Assembly (NCBI GenBank): GCA_002433025.1
Contig: DJGZ01000042.1
Location: 1 to 64,000, forward strand
DNA length: 64,000 bases
Direction of reading: 5' to 3'
Origin: Bacteroidales bacterium UBA5833
Lineage (GTDB): Bacteria; Bacteroidota; Bacteroidia; Bacteroidales; Lentimicrobiaceae
The translations under genes were made by a program, and so were the position numbers. Below the pieces are notes generated by a model. It was not told the DNA's origin and ran no database searches. It saw only the letters and a program-made list of their open reading frames with translations. Numbering within the stretch: position 1 is the first letter of the stretch; each line of letters starts with the position of its first letter. Shown here one piece after another: positions 19,182-28,663 of the stretch.

Positions 19182-20192
19182 CTCTTTCGAGGAGAAAGTT
19201 TTAGCCGTTACAATTCTATGTAAAAATAAAGAAACAAACAAGTCAATATTATTCAGCAACCTGTTTTGTCAAATTACCCGAAAATCAATAACGGATGAAT
19301 GTAGGTATATCAATTCTTAATACCAATGGGTCTGACTCCAGGCACCTGGTTAAACAAAGCATTGCGCAGCGCATTGAACGCTGATGTTTCTATAGCCGCT
19401 TAAAACTATGATTGGCAATAAAACGACGAGTCCTTATATTCAGACTGATCTTCAAATAACGAATGCCGCATTTCATTAAAGCCTATGACAAAAACCCTTC
19501 GCTTTCATTCTTTCAACCGGGATTGACAAATCAGATCAGTTTATGTTAATTTTCAGGTCAGCAGAAACACATGGCATCGCCGTAACGGGTAAACATTATG
19601 CATTGTAATAGATTAATGAACTGATGTTGAGAATCCGTTCAATAAGTTAAGAACAACCTGCCGGACGCTTTTGCGAGTCACCAGTATTTGTAATCAAATT
19701 TTAAGCAATAATCAACCAGCATTTTCTTGCATTTTTCCAAAAAAAGTCATATCTTAACGTCCTCTTTTTACGCTTGTTCCTTCCTGGTACTTGGGCTGCC
19801 GTTTCCAATAATGTTGAATGGGGATTCTCCTGTTCTTCCGATTATGATCTTACTGCACTTATGGTCCGGAATTATAAAGGGCCGGTTTTTTACATTGGGA
19901 AGAATCGGGGCAATCCGTTGATTTTTTAATGCCGACATTCCAACTGGCTGACATTAACAACTTTTTAACACGATTTCAGCCTGTTACATAAGAAAGCAGA
20001 ATGAACACAACCATTCGCATAATGTTATATTACCGTTGATGCAGACACAATCCCAAACAGAAGACCGGAACTTCCCTCTCTGACCTGCTATAAGCTCAAT
20101 CCCGGCAATCTGTATTTTCTCTATCCTGATCTTTAAAAATCAGGTAAACGCAAAACAGAGACAAGACCAGGCAATCAAAAAAAAATCAACCC
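19182..20192. other. Long intergenic region upstream of the dockerin-like gene
   Basis: About 1 kb between divergent genes. I find no convincing gene, RNA or mobile element. A 64-codon frame at 19727-19921 starts with TTG, has no homology I recognise and is not called. There is a small hairpin CCAGG-CA-CCTGG near 19338. It presumably contains the two divergent promoters. Confidence 0.5.
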
Positions 20193-21767
20193 ATGAAAAC
20201 TTCGTTCAGGTTAAAGAGTCAATTATCCGTTTCATGTATTTTAACTGTTTGCTTGTTATCCGCGGTGATGACAATATTTCCTGATCAGGCAAATGCGGAT
20301 AACATCATCACCAGCGGAACCACGTTAAGGGTTTCTGCGGGCACAACCCTGGTTTCCACAGGTAATCTGGTTATCAATAGTGGTGCAACCCTTAATAATT
20401 CGGGGACTGTTAACCTGAAAAGTAACCTGAACAACCTGAATGCAAGTCAGAATTCACTTGGGTCGGGCACCGTGATATTTTCCGGAACAGCCTCTCAGGC
20501 AATCAGCGGTAACAACACCATTCAGAACCTGACCATCAACAATGCCAGCGGAGTGACCAACAACGGACAAACCCTGGTCAATGGTGTGCTGACTCTTACC
20601 AGCGGAAGAGTGACTCTCGGAGCTTACAATCTTACCCTGGGAACAGCGGCAACGATTGGTGGCACCCCTTCATCTTCGGCTATGATCGTTGCCACCGGAT
20701 CGGGACAAATGAGAAAGTCTTATGCTGCAGCAGGCTCATTTGTCTTTCCCGTGGGCGACAATACCGGCACAGCTGAGTACACGCCTGTCACCCTCAACTT
20801 CAGCGCAGGATCATTTGCCGGTGGAAACTACGCCGGGGTTAATCTGGTTAATTCTGCTTATCCAGGATCTTCAGGCAGTTACCTCAACAGATACTGGAAT
20901 ATCTCTCAGAGCGGAATCAGCTCTTTTACCTGCAATGCAACATTCCAATATGTTGTTGCTGATATAAACGGAACTGAAACCAGCATCTGGTGTGTAAGGG
21001 TGCTTCCGGAACCACAAACCAATTATCAGGCTGCCAACACTACCTTACATCAGTTGACAGCCAATGGATTGAACGCCTTTGGAACCTTTACAGGCAAATT
21101 GCCAATAACTGACAAAATCCTTAACCTTACCCTCTTTATTGAAGGTTTCTTTAATGGTACAACATTGAATCAGACTCAGGATGTAGATGACGACCTGAAC
21201 CAATTCAACAAATTTCCGGGGATTACGGTAGATACACTCAGCATTTTTCTTGCAGGTGCATCGGCACCTTACGATTTCCTGTTCTGGGCTCACTCACTGA
21301 ATCTGAATACCAGTGGAAATGTCAGCACGAACATCCCCGGCGCACTTTCGGGCAACTATTACATTGCAGTTTTTCACCGCTCAAGTGTTCAGACATGGAG
21401 TAGCTCTCCCGTTTCATTTTCAGGCTCAACCATCAACTATAATTTCACAACCTCGGCAGGACAGGCATTCGGCTCAAATCAGAAAGACTTGCTGGGCAAC
21501 GGTTCAGTCTGGGGTATCTATTCGGGTGATATCACATCTTCAGGCGGCATTCAAGACGGCTATGTCGACTTTTTTGACCTGGTAACCATTTATAATCTGA
21601 ATGTAAGCAGTGCTTACGGCTATCAGCCTGCCGATCTGACCGGGGATGGCTTTGTTGATTTCTTTGACCTGATCATGGATTACAACAATAACGTTAACGG
21701 GATCGGCATGAATACGCCCCAGAATCCGGCCAAAAGACCTCTGATGAACAGTTTAATTGCGAATTAA
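20193..21767 (+). CDS. Secreted protein with Ser/Asn-rich beta repeats and dockerin-like C-terminal repeats
   Basis: 524 residues. A signal peptide ends near residue 35 (FPDQANA). Residues 37-160 are rich in Thr, Ser, Asn and Gly in a beta-helix-like style (LVINSGATLNNSGTVNL). A middle region (about 165-300) resembles surface adhesin-type segments of Bacteroidota (SGQMRKSYAAAGSFVFPVGD). The C-terminus carries two matching segments, DGYVDFFDLVTIYN (about 451-470) and GDGFVDFFDLIMDYNN (about 479-498), which look like Ca-binding dockerin-type repeats. No T9SS C-terminal domain is visible after them. It is probably a cell-surface or secreted structural or adhesive protein; no enzymatic motif is seen. 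It stands alone. Confidence 0.8.
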   Translation: MKTSFRLKSQLSVSCILTVCLLSAVMTIFPDQANADNIITSGTTLRVSAGTTLVSTGNLVINSGATLNNSGTVNLKSNLNNLNASQNSLGSGTVIFSGTASQAISGNNTIQNLTINNASGVTNNGQTLVNGVLTLTSGRVTLGAYNLTLGTAATIGGTPSSSAMIVATGSGQMRKSYAAAGSFVFPVGDNTGTAEYTPVTLNFSAGSFAGGNYAGVNLVNSAYPGSSGSYLNRYWNISQSGISSFTCNATFQYVVADINGTETSIWCVRVLPEPQTNYQAANTTLHQLTANGLNAFGTFTGKLPITDKILNLTLFIEGFFNGTTLNQTQDVDDDLNQFNKFPGITVDTLSIFLAGASAPYDFLFWAHSLNLNTSGNVSTNIPGALSGNYYIAVFHRSSVQTWSSSPVSFSGSTINYNFTTSAGQAFGSNQKDLLGNGSVWGIYSGDITSSGGIQDGYVDFFDLVTIYNLNVSSAYGYQPADLTGDGFVDFFDLIMDYNNNVNGIGMNTPQNPAKRPLMNSLIAN

Positions 21768-21799
21768 TCCCGAAGGGAATACCGGAATCAGAAAATTAT

Positions 21800-21849
21800 C
21801 ATGACAGTGATTTCATGGTGTCTGAAGATCCTCAGAAAAAACTGTCATG
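21800..21849 (+). other. Nested inverted repeat after the dockerin-like gene
   Basis: CATGACAGT (21800-21808) pairs exactly with ACTGTCATG (21841-21849), and inside it TCTGA (21821-21825) pairs with TCAGA (21832-21836). It sits between two convergent genes, where a transcription end is expected, but lacks a T-run. Confidence 0.4.
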
Positions 21850-21928
21850 CGCAGTAGTTACATTTATCGGTGAGTTACTGATAAATTACTCAGGCCATTC
21901 AAACGTTGTCTGCCCTGCATTTTGCACA

Positions 21929-24127
21929 TCAGGATATTTTAATGCAGCCTGTGCCTTTACCAAGAATAGTTCCGATGAATGCGCCCCCGATTCCGTTGTC
22001 CATAAGTGATTTGATGTAGGTCTCAGCTTCTTCTCCGGGTAAACTTACCAGTAATCCGCCCGAAGACTGCGCATCACATACAAGGTATCTCTCAATCATG
22101 GTTAATTGGCCAAAATCCGTCCAACCCACAGCAAAATTGTAGTTTGCTTTCGTCCCTCCGGGAATTGCCCCGGCCAATGCAAGTGCAGAAACTTCACTTA
22201 TAAACGGGATGCTGTTAAAATCTATCCCGGCATCTACGCCAGAAGCAACAGCCATTTCATGTAAATGTCCGACGAGTCCGAAACCGGTAATATCGGTACA
22301 GGCATTAACCTTTCTCCTGAGCATAAGTTCAGAGGAAATTTTATTCAGTTTCATCATTATTCCCTCTGCCTCCCTAATAGTTTCTTCCTTTGCGAGCCCC
22401 ATCTTGGCAGCAGTTGAAATAATCCCTGTTCCGATCGGTTTTGTGAGCACCAGTACATCTCCGGGCCTGGCCCCGGCATTGGATATTATGCGGCTGGGAT
22501 TTACAAAACCCGTGACTACCATCCCGAATTTAGGTTCATTGTCTTCAATTGAATGCCCTCCCAGAATTGATATCCCTGCTTCAGCGGCTTTATCGGAAGC
22601 CCCCCTGACAATATCATTCAATACGCCCAGCGGCAGGCGGTTCACGGGAAATGCCGCAATATTCAATGCAAATGAGGCTTGTCCACCCATCGCATAAACA
22701 TCGCTGAGCGAATTGGCTGCGGCGATTGCACCAAAAGTATATGGGTCGTCAACCACAGGGGTAAAAAAATCAACGGTCTGTACAACAGCCAGATCATTAT
22801 TTATTCTGTAAACAGCCGCATCATCCCTTTTATCAGCGCCCACCAGCACATTCGGATCTGTCACGGGAGGCAATCCGGCCAGCACTTTTTCGAGGTCAGC
22901 AGGTCTTATCTTACATGCACAACCCAAACCATGCGTAAAACGGGTTAATTTGACCACTTCTTCATTAGCCGGTTCCGATGAAGACGACGACACATCCGGT
23001 GACAAGGACCGGACGGTTTGAATTATAATTCTCAAAGCTTCATCCACTTCTTCCTGAGTGGTTGTATAACCCATTGAAAAACGGATGGTTCCCCGGGCGT
23101 ATTCAGGGCTGACCTTCATGGCTCCAAGCACTGAGGAGTCCCCGGTATCACCCGTGTGACATGCCGCCCCCGCCGATGCAGCCAGCTGAGGCATGGCTGA
23201 AAGTATGGTTTGCGCATTCAAATTGCCGAAACCAACACTTACTGTATTAGGCAAAGCGAGTTCAGGATGGCCGTTCAGACGAAAATTATTCAACCCGGCA
23301 GAAAGCCCCTCAATGAATCTTCTTCTCAACCCGGAGGTGTGCGCCCGGTAAGCCTCCAACCTTTTGAAAGCCAATTCGCACGCTTTTCCCAGCCCGGCAA
23401 TCTCAAGTACATTTTCAGTTCCTGCCCTGAGATTCTGTTCATGGTCGGCACCATGAATCAGTTTATCAATCTTTACCCCCTTTCGGATATATAGAGCCCC
23501 GATGCCTTTGGGGGCATAGAGTTTGTGACCGGCCAGCGAGAGCAGGTCAACACCAAGATCCTGCACATCAACCGGAATTTTACCGGCTGATTGCGCTGCA
23601 TCGGTATGAATTAAAGCACCATGCTGATGAACTATGGCTGCAATCGACTTTAAAGGCTGTACAGTTCCCACTTCATTGTTGGCATGCATTACAGACACGA
23701 GCACTGTGCCCGGCCTGAGCAAGTTCCTGATATCTTCAGGATCAACCAGTCCGAATTCATCTACTGGAGCCACAGAAATCTCGAACCCCTGTGTTGCCAG
23801 ATAATTGACCACCTCCGTTACTGCCGGATGCTCCACAGCAGAAATGATGATGTGATTTCCCTTCGACCGCAGGGCAAAGGCGGCACCTTTCAGCGCCATA
23901 TTATTGGATTCCGTCCCGCCGCTGGTAAATATAATCTCCTGCGGAAGACAATTCAACAGCATCGCCACCCTGGTCCTGGCTTTTTCAACAGCCTCGCGCG
24001 ACTTAATACCAAATGAGTGCATGCTTGAAGGATTGCCAAAATACTCTTCAAGATAGGGAAGCATTTCTGCTGCCACCTCAGGATCAACGGGTGTTGTGGC
24101 ATTATAATCGAGATAAATCTGATCCAT
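21929..24127 (-). CDS. selD: Fusion: cysteine desulfurase (NifS-like) + selenide, water dikinase (SelD)
   Basis: 732 residues in two enzymes joined by a Ser-rich linker (about 378-390). Residues 1-375 are a class V aminotransferase-fold desulfurase: H100, the PLP-binding K202 in SLAGHKLYAPKG and the catalytic Cys C323 in SAGAACHTGD. Residues 395-732 are selenophosphate synthetase, with GLGCACK giving C403, C405 and K406 at the places of E. coli SelD C17, C19 and K20; the catalytic residue is Cys, not selenocysteine. The first half could release selenium from selenocysteine, and the second makes selenophosphate from it. It lies 65 bases downstream of mnmH on the same strand, the gene that consumes selenophosphate. 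Confidence 0.95.
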   Translation of the reverse strand: MDQIYLDYNATTPVDPEVAAEMLPYLEEYFGNPSSMHSFGIKSREAVEKARTRVAMLLNCLPQEIIFTSGGTESNNMALKGAAFALRSKGNHIIISAVEHPAVTEVVNYLATQGFEISVAPVDEFGLVDPEDIRNLLRPGTVLVSVMHANNEVGTVQPLKSIAAIVHQHGALIHTDAAQSAGKIPVDVQDLGVDLLSLAGHKLYAPKGIGALYIRKGVKIDKLIHGADHEQNLRAGTENVLEIAGLGKACELAFKRLEAYRAHTSGLRRRFIEGLSAGLNNFRLNGHPELALPNTVSVGFGNLNAQTILSAMPQLAASAGAACHTGDTGDSSVLGAMKVSPEYARGTIRFSMGYTTTQEEVDEALRIIIQTVRSLSPDVSSSSSEPANEEVVKLTRFTHGLGCACKIRPADLEKVLAGLPPVTDPNVLVGADKRDDAAVYRINNDLAVVQTVDFFTPVVDDPYTFGAIAAANSLSDVYAMGGQASFALNIAAFPVNRLPLGVLNDIVRGASDKAAEAGISILGGHSIEDNEPKFGMVVTGFVNPSRIISNAGARPGDVLVLTKPIGTGIISTAAKMGLAKEETIREAEGIMMKLNKISSELMLRRKVNACTDITGFGLVGHLHEMAVASGVDAGIDFNSIPFISEVSALALAGAIPGGTKANYNFAVGWTDFGQLTMIERYLVCDAQSSGGLLVSLPGEEAETYIKSLMDNGIGGAFIGTILGKGTGCIKIS

Positions 24128-24192
24128 AGAAAAAATTTAACAATGAATGTTTTTCATCCTCTGATATTGCTGAAAAGTTTGCCGGAACCGGT

Positions 24193-25251
24193 TCAGATCA
24201 CCTGATACTCAGTATTTCCAACTGCATCAGGCACCATTTGCTTCAGCAGAGAAGCATTGAACACAGCATCTCCGGTTTCGGCTTTTATCTCCTTTACAGG
24301 CCTCCCGTTATACTTTAACATCGCTTTCTGATAAGTTTTATCATAGTATGCAAGCACCAGCATGATAGCCGGAGCAAAATTCCCGGCCAGAATATGTCTT
24401 TGAGCGTCGGCAATCCCCTGACCGCCTAATGCCTGTGCAATTTTTTCAAGTGCATCAAGCAGGGAGTTCTTTTCAAATCCGGCATAATCGTTACATAATC
24501 GTTCAACACGGACATTAAAAGGAACCCGGAGCAGAACAAGCTGACTTCTTTTCATTTGATCAAAAAACGGCCCCGGCAGGCTTACAGTCCCTATTGAACG
24601 GCTTTCATCTTCAATCCAGACGGGTTTTGAAGGATCGAGTTTACTCCAGGCATCAAAAAGATCATTCTCAAACTGTTCGTTGGTTGGCTGGGGCGATTGA
24701 CCCAGATGACCGAAAACGGAGCCCCTGTTATGCGCAATTTCTTCAAGATCAATTATCTGTTCACCAAACCTGGCAAGTTCGTGGAGTATTTCCGTCTTCC
24801 CGGATCCTGTCATACCACCAAGCACAAGCATGGGAGATCCTTTGCCGGAATGTTGCCTTATATAGGACCGGCAGGCCTTGTATCCACCCTCAATTACGCT
24901 GGCATGATATCCCGCAGTGCTGAACAACCATGCCAGTGACGCACTGCGCATTCCCCCTCTCCAGCAATAAAGAATGATTTCCCTGGTTTTTCCTTTGGTG
25001 AGTTTATTCAATTTTTTGACATAATCAGGCAATTTTACACCTGCAAATTCAAGTCCTACCAATAAGGCTGCATCCTTGCCGGCATCGTGGTATCTTGTCC
25101 CCACAACTGCCCGTTCTTCGTCAGTAAATAAAGGAATATTGACAGCATGAGGCAGATGCCCCTGCAGGAACTCAGACGGAGATCTGACATCGATAAGCGG
25201 CAAACCCTTCCGCTCGCAAAACAACCATTCGGGCCCGACAATGCTAATCAT
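24193..25251 (-). CDS. mnmH: tRNA 2-selenouridine synthase (SelU/YbbB)
   Basis: 352 residues. The N-terminal rhodanese domain carries the catalytic Cys C96 in LYCWRGGMRSASL; the C-terminal P-loop domain has GGMTGSGKT (145-153). The enzyme replaces sulfur with selenium in 2-thiouridine at the wobble position of Lys, Glu and Gln tRNAs, by way of a geranylated intermediate, using selenophosphate. The fusion gene that would make selenophosphate lies directly downstream (65 bases). A -7-like match begins 5 bases before the ATG, which would imply an almost leaderless message; I do not rely on it. The AddA-like gene lies 56 bases upstream on the same strand. Confidence 0.95.
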   Translation of the reverse strand: MISIVGPEWLFCERKGLPLIDVRSPSEFLQGHLPHAVNIPLFTDEERAVVGTRYHDAGKDAALLVGLEFAGVKLPDYVKKLNKLTKGKTREIILYCWRGGMRSASLAWLFSTAGYHASVIEGGYKACRSYIRQHSGKGSPMLVLGGMTGSGKTEILHELARFGEQIIDLEEIAHNRGSVFGHLGQSPQPTNEQFENDLFDAWSKLDPSKPVWIEDESRSIGTVSLPGPFFDQMKRSQLVLLRVPFNVRVERLCNDYAGFEKNSLLDALEKIAQALGGQGIADAQRHILAGNFAPAIMLVLAYYDKTYQKAMLKYNGRPVKEIKAETGDAVFNASLLKQMVPDAVGNTEYQVI

Positions 25252-25307
25252 GGTGCAAAAATACCTTAAAAAGAAGCTCCGACCCCGAAATAGAAAATTT
25301 TCACAAT

Positions 25308-28300
25308 CTAACAGTCAACCCGGACTACATCAACCTCTTCATTAAGGTATAGCAGCCATGCCACAGGTTCGGGATACCCCATATCGCCAAGCAGGGAGGC
25401 GTAGTTTCTGACCTGAGAATCGTGAAAATCCTCCCTCCTGCCGCTTTTAAAATCCACCACATCCGTGTGATCCATGTGTAATATAACCCGATCAGGACGA
25501 TATGATTTTCCTTCCGGGGTGAGGATTTCAGCTTCTGCATATACTTCACCGTCTCCATCAAAGAATTGCCGGGCCTGCGGATGCCCGAGAACTCTTTCCA
25601 TCAACGCTCCTATCTTTTCAGCCGAAGCAGCATCAATCATTCCGGCATTGACCAACAAACCGGTTACTCCGTCTTTATCCCTGTAATCATGGACCAGCGA
25701 CAAGGTATAATGAAGCAGATTACCGGCCATCATTGCCGAGGAAGGCTCATCCGCATTCCAGAAAAAAGGAGCTCTTGCAGCAAAAACAAGCCGTTCAGCC
25801 CAGGGTTGAGAGTAAAACTCAGCTGTCAGGCCCGGATTACTGTCATCAGATTTGCGGCCTCCAACCTGCGCGCCATCCCCAAAACTATAGATCAGTTGCC
25901 CTGCTTTCAGATCGCCCGAAAAATCAAGAAAACTAGTCAGCATTTCCGTCACCGTTCCGATTTTTTCAGGCTTGTCAGACAACTTGCCCGATAATACATA
26001 CAACCTTTCCGAAGGCCGGGTAAAAGCTACATACACCAGATTAAGCAGGTCCAGTCTCTTTTTATCTTCTTCCGTAGTATAAAGACCGGAATACCTTGTT
26101 TTTTCAAGCCGGCTTTCCAGCTTCAGACAGGCACTTGTCAACTCAGGGATGGCTTCATCACTGAAAGGCACCCAGACCGTTGACTTATTCCTCCCTCCGG
26201 CGCTCTTACTGGCATAAGGAAAAATCACCACAGGAAATTCCAGCCCTTTTGACTTGTGAATGGTCATCACCTGAACAGCATCATCTCCCGCTGGCAGCAC
26301 AACCGACAATTTATCACGCTGCGCATACCAGTATTCAAGAAACCCGGGAATACTGCCCGGCCGGGTCGAAGTAAAACCAAGCACCTCATCCAGGAAAAAC
26401 TGAAGATAAAGCGGAGAACGCTCATGCAGGCCGAAAATCCGGATAATCTCTTCAACCTTATCGAAAAGGGACATATCCCTGAGATTTGCATCATCAAAAC
26501 GCATTCCCGAGTGCTCAAGCAGGTTATGAAAGGATTGATGACTGCGCGCCTGTCGGAAAACCTCAGCCCTGGTTTCCATCCCTATCAGATGATTATCCCA
26601 GAGGTATTCAGTGATGGCAATCCGGTTAATTTCCCGTCCAGGGTCATTGAGTAACTCCAGACAATTGACAAGAAAGTTTACTTCCGCAGAATTTTTCAAT
26701 AATAGAGAGTCGGCAGAAACAACCTTAACGCCCTGGCTGTTAAGAAAAACAGCGATTCCGGAGGATTCTTTGTTTGACCGGCAAAGCACCGCAATATCAC
26801 CAGATTTGTAACCTTCATTGCACAACGACTGAATCAGCTCAAATACCCTGTTAATTGTATAGTCATCATACATCTGATCCTCACCGTCGTAAAACTCTAT
26901 CTGAACCTTTCCACCACGGTTCTCCGGGTCATATCCCTGTTCGCCTTCATGATAAACCGTTTTACTGTCATCAAGATAAAGCGGGGCTATATGACTGAAA
27001 AACTGATTGTTAAATTCAACAATTTCACGGCGTGACCTGAAATTATCCGCAAGTTTGGCATGTTTGTATTCGCGTTTGAGGACTGCTGCACGCTGAGTAA
27101 TAACAGGATTATCTTCAGGATTATCAACTTCGGGTAACCGCACAAACTGGTTCACATCTCCGTTGCGGAAACGGTAAATCGCCTGCTTGCCATCGCCGAC
27201 AATCATATTCAACCCATCCTGTGAGAGCGAATTTTCAATCAATGGCATCAGATTCATCCATTGTAAAACTGAGGTATCCTGAAATTCATCAATCATGAAA
27301 TAACGGTAACGCTCACCAATCCTTTCATAAATAAACGGAACCGGCTCTTCCAGCACAATACCGGCAACAATCCTGTTAAATTCAGAGATCGGAACCACGT
27401 TCCGCTCATTTTTGACCTTTTCAAGCCTGCTCCTCAACTCACTGAGCACCGACATGGGATAAAGCTGCCGCAGGACCATCTTTAACAGAATAATCCGGCC
27501 TTCCTCCTGGCTGATTTTATCCTCTGCCTGATAAAAAACAGATGCCAGCGTTTCTGAAACAGCCATCACAGAAGCCCCTTCGGCTGCTTTTTTCCCGTCA
27601 CTGCTGAGCCATTCATTATTTTCAATTGTCTTCCTGACGAAACTGTTAATATCTGCATCAACATTCCCGTTAGCCAGTTTTTCGAAAAATCCGAAAATCC
27701 CTTTACGCTTCTGGTAGAGGAAATCTGCACCCAGGCCGTGTCCGGCCATCAGTGCCATGGCTTGTTTTCCTAAAGCGGTAAGCGTCTCCTGATATTCATT
27801 GATTACCCGGCGGATTGCTCCGGCAAAATGCTTAACCTGTGCGGCATCCATGCTCCCGGAAGCTGGCAGTAGCCTGGCTGCATCTTCGCGAAACAGGTTT
27901 TTTGAAAAATCCAGCAGTGACCTGTCAATCTGCCAGCTTTCGTCCTCTTCAGCTCTTTCCCTGATGAAATTGACCAGAATCTCCGACAGGTTACTCTCCG
28001 TACCCGCCGCTGCCAGCATGTCTTCTACGGCAAGTTCAAGCAACATCCCTGTATCCATTTCCACTTCAAAATTCATGGAAAGCTTCAGGTCAAATGAAAA
28101 TGCCCTGATAATCCTGTGTACAAAACTATCTATGGTAGAGACTGAAAAATCGCTGTAATTATGCAGTATCAGGGAGAGTACCTTCCCTGCCCGGTCTCTG
28201 AGTTCGTCAAGCTGAAGTCCGGTATCCTCCATCAGAGATCTGACCAGGTGCTCATACCTTGCGGGAATACTGCCCTCTTCAAGCCCGGAAACCGCTTTCA

Positions 28301-28472
28301 GGTTTGACAATATTCTTTGCTTTATCTCATTGGCGGCCTTATTGGTAAATGTAATCGCAAGGATGTTGCGGTAACGTTGCGGATCTTTCAGCACAATAGA
28401 GAGATAAACGCGCATCAGCGTATATGTTTTCCCCGACCCGGCCGAAGATCTGTAAACCAGAAAATTATTCAT
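25308..28472 (-). CDS. UvrD-like helicase/PD-(D/E)XK nuclease (AddA/RecB-like)
   Basis: 1054 residues. An SF1A helicase core begins at the N-terminus: Walker A is SSAGSGKTYTL (residues 9-19), then AITFTNKAANEIKQRI. The Walker B/Q-motif region contains MIDEFQDTS near residue 400, and later helicase motifs include QVMTIHKSKGLEFPVV and LNLVYVAFTRPSERLYVLSG. The C-terminus holds a RecB-type nuclease (YRPDRVILHMDHTDVVDFKSG region, about 1000-1022), where D and the DxK trio are visible. Such proteins act in double-strand break repair as AddA or RecB; a partner AddB is not in the window. It is upstream of mnmH on the same strand. Own -7 box at 28489-28496. Confidence 0.93.
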   Translation of the reverse strand: MNNFLVYRSSAGSGKTYTLMRVYLSIVLKDPQRYRNILAITFTNKAANEIKQRILSNLKAVSGLEEGSIPARYEHLVRSLMEDTGLQLDELRDRAGKVLSLILHNYSDFSVSTIDSFVHRIIRAFSFDLKLSMNFEVEMDTGMLLELAVEDMLAAAGTESNLSEILVNFIRERAEEDESWQIDRSLLDFSKNLFREDAARLLPASGSMDAAQVKHFAGAIRRVINEYQETLTALGKQAMALMAGHGLGADFLYQKRKGIFGFFEKLANGNVDADINSFVRKTIENNEWLSSDGKKAAEGASVMAVSETLASVFYQAEDKISQEEGRIILLKMVLRQLYPMSVLSELRSRLEKVKNERNVVPISEFNRIVAGIVLEEPVPFIYERIGERYRYFMIDEFQDTSVLQWMNLMPLIENSLSQDGLNMIVGDGKQAIYRFRNGDVNQFVRLPEVDNPEDNPVITQRAAVLKREYKHAKLADNFRSRREIVEFNNQFFSHIAPLYLDDSKTVYHEGEQGYDPENRGGKVQIEFYDGEDQMYDDYTINRVFELIQSLCNEGYKSGDIAVLCRSNKESSGIAVFLNSQGVKVVSADSLLLKNSAEVNFLVNCLELLNDPGREINRIAITEYLWDNHLIGMETRAEVFRQARSHQSFHNLLEHSGMRFDDANLRDMSLFDKVEEIIRIFGLHERSPLYLQFFLDEVLGFTSTRPGSIPGFLEYWYAQRDKLSVVLPAGDDAVQVMTIHKSKGLEFPVVIFPYASKSAGGRNKSTVWVPFSDEAIPELTSACLKLESRLEKTRYSGLYTTEEDKKRLDLLNLVYVAFTRPSERLYVLSGKLSDKPEKIGTVTEMLTSFLDFSGDLKAGQLIYSFGDGAQVGGRKSDDSNPGLTAEFYSQPWAERLVFAARAPFFWNADEPSSAMMAGNLLHYTLSLVHDYRDKDGVTGLLVNAGMIDAASAEKIGALMERVLGHPQARQFFDGDGEVYAEAEILTPEGKSYRPDRVILHMDHTDVVDFKSGRREDFHDSQVRNYASLLGDMGYPEPVAWLLYLNEEVDVVRVDC

Positions 28473-28488
28473 AGTTCAGGTTAAAAGC

Positions 28489-28496
28489 CAAAATTA
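28489..28496 (-). promoter_or_regulatory. Bacteroidota -7 box for the AddA-like gene
   Basis: The minus strand reads TAATTTTG, exact TAnnTTTG, 16 bases upstream of the ATG at 28472. Confidence 0.45.
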
Positions 28497-28636
28497 GCAA
28501 GTTCTTGCAGATGTTACATGCCTTTACGGATCAAAATATTTAGCAATGTTCCTGTCAGGGGCTTAGAAACGGGTTCCGCAAGTTCTGCACTGTTCCGGAG
28601 CGGCTGTAGCCTGCTTGCATGCACCGGTCAAAAACT

Positions 28637-28644
28637 TATCTTTG
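28637..28644 (+). promoter_or_regulatory. Bacteroidota -7 box for rlmB
   Basis: TATCTTTG, exact TAnnTTTG, 19 bases upstream of the ATG at 28664. It lies inside the longer open frame that starts at 28619 and so rules that start out. Confidence 0.5.
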
Positions 28645-28663
28645 CAGGCAAATTATCCCTGTA

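Noticed and set aside
19727..19921. A 64-codon hydrophobic frame in the long spacer.
   Set aside because: TTG start, no promoter or ribosome-binding context, no recognised family.
22913..22930. The possibility that SelD carries selenocysteine at its catalytic position.
   Set aside because: The codon reads Cys (GLGCACK) and the frame has no in-frame TGA.
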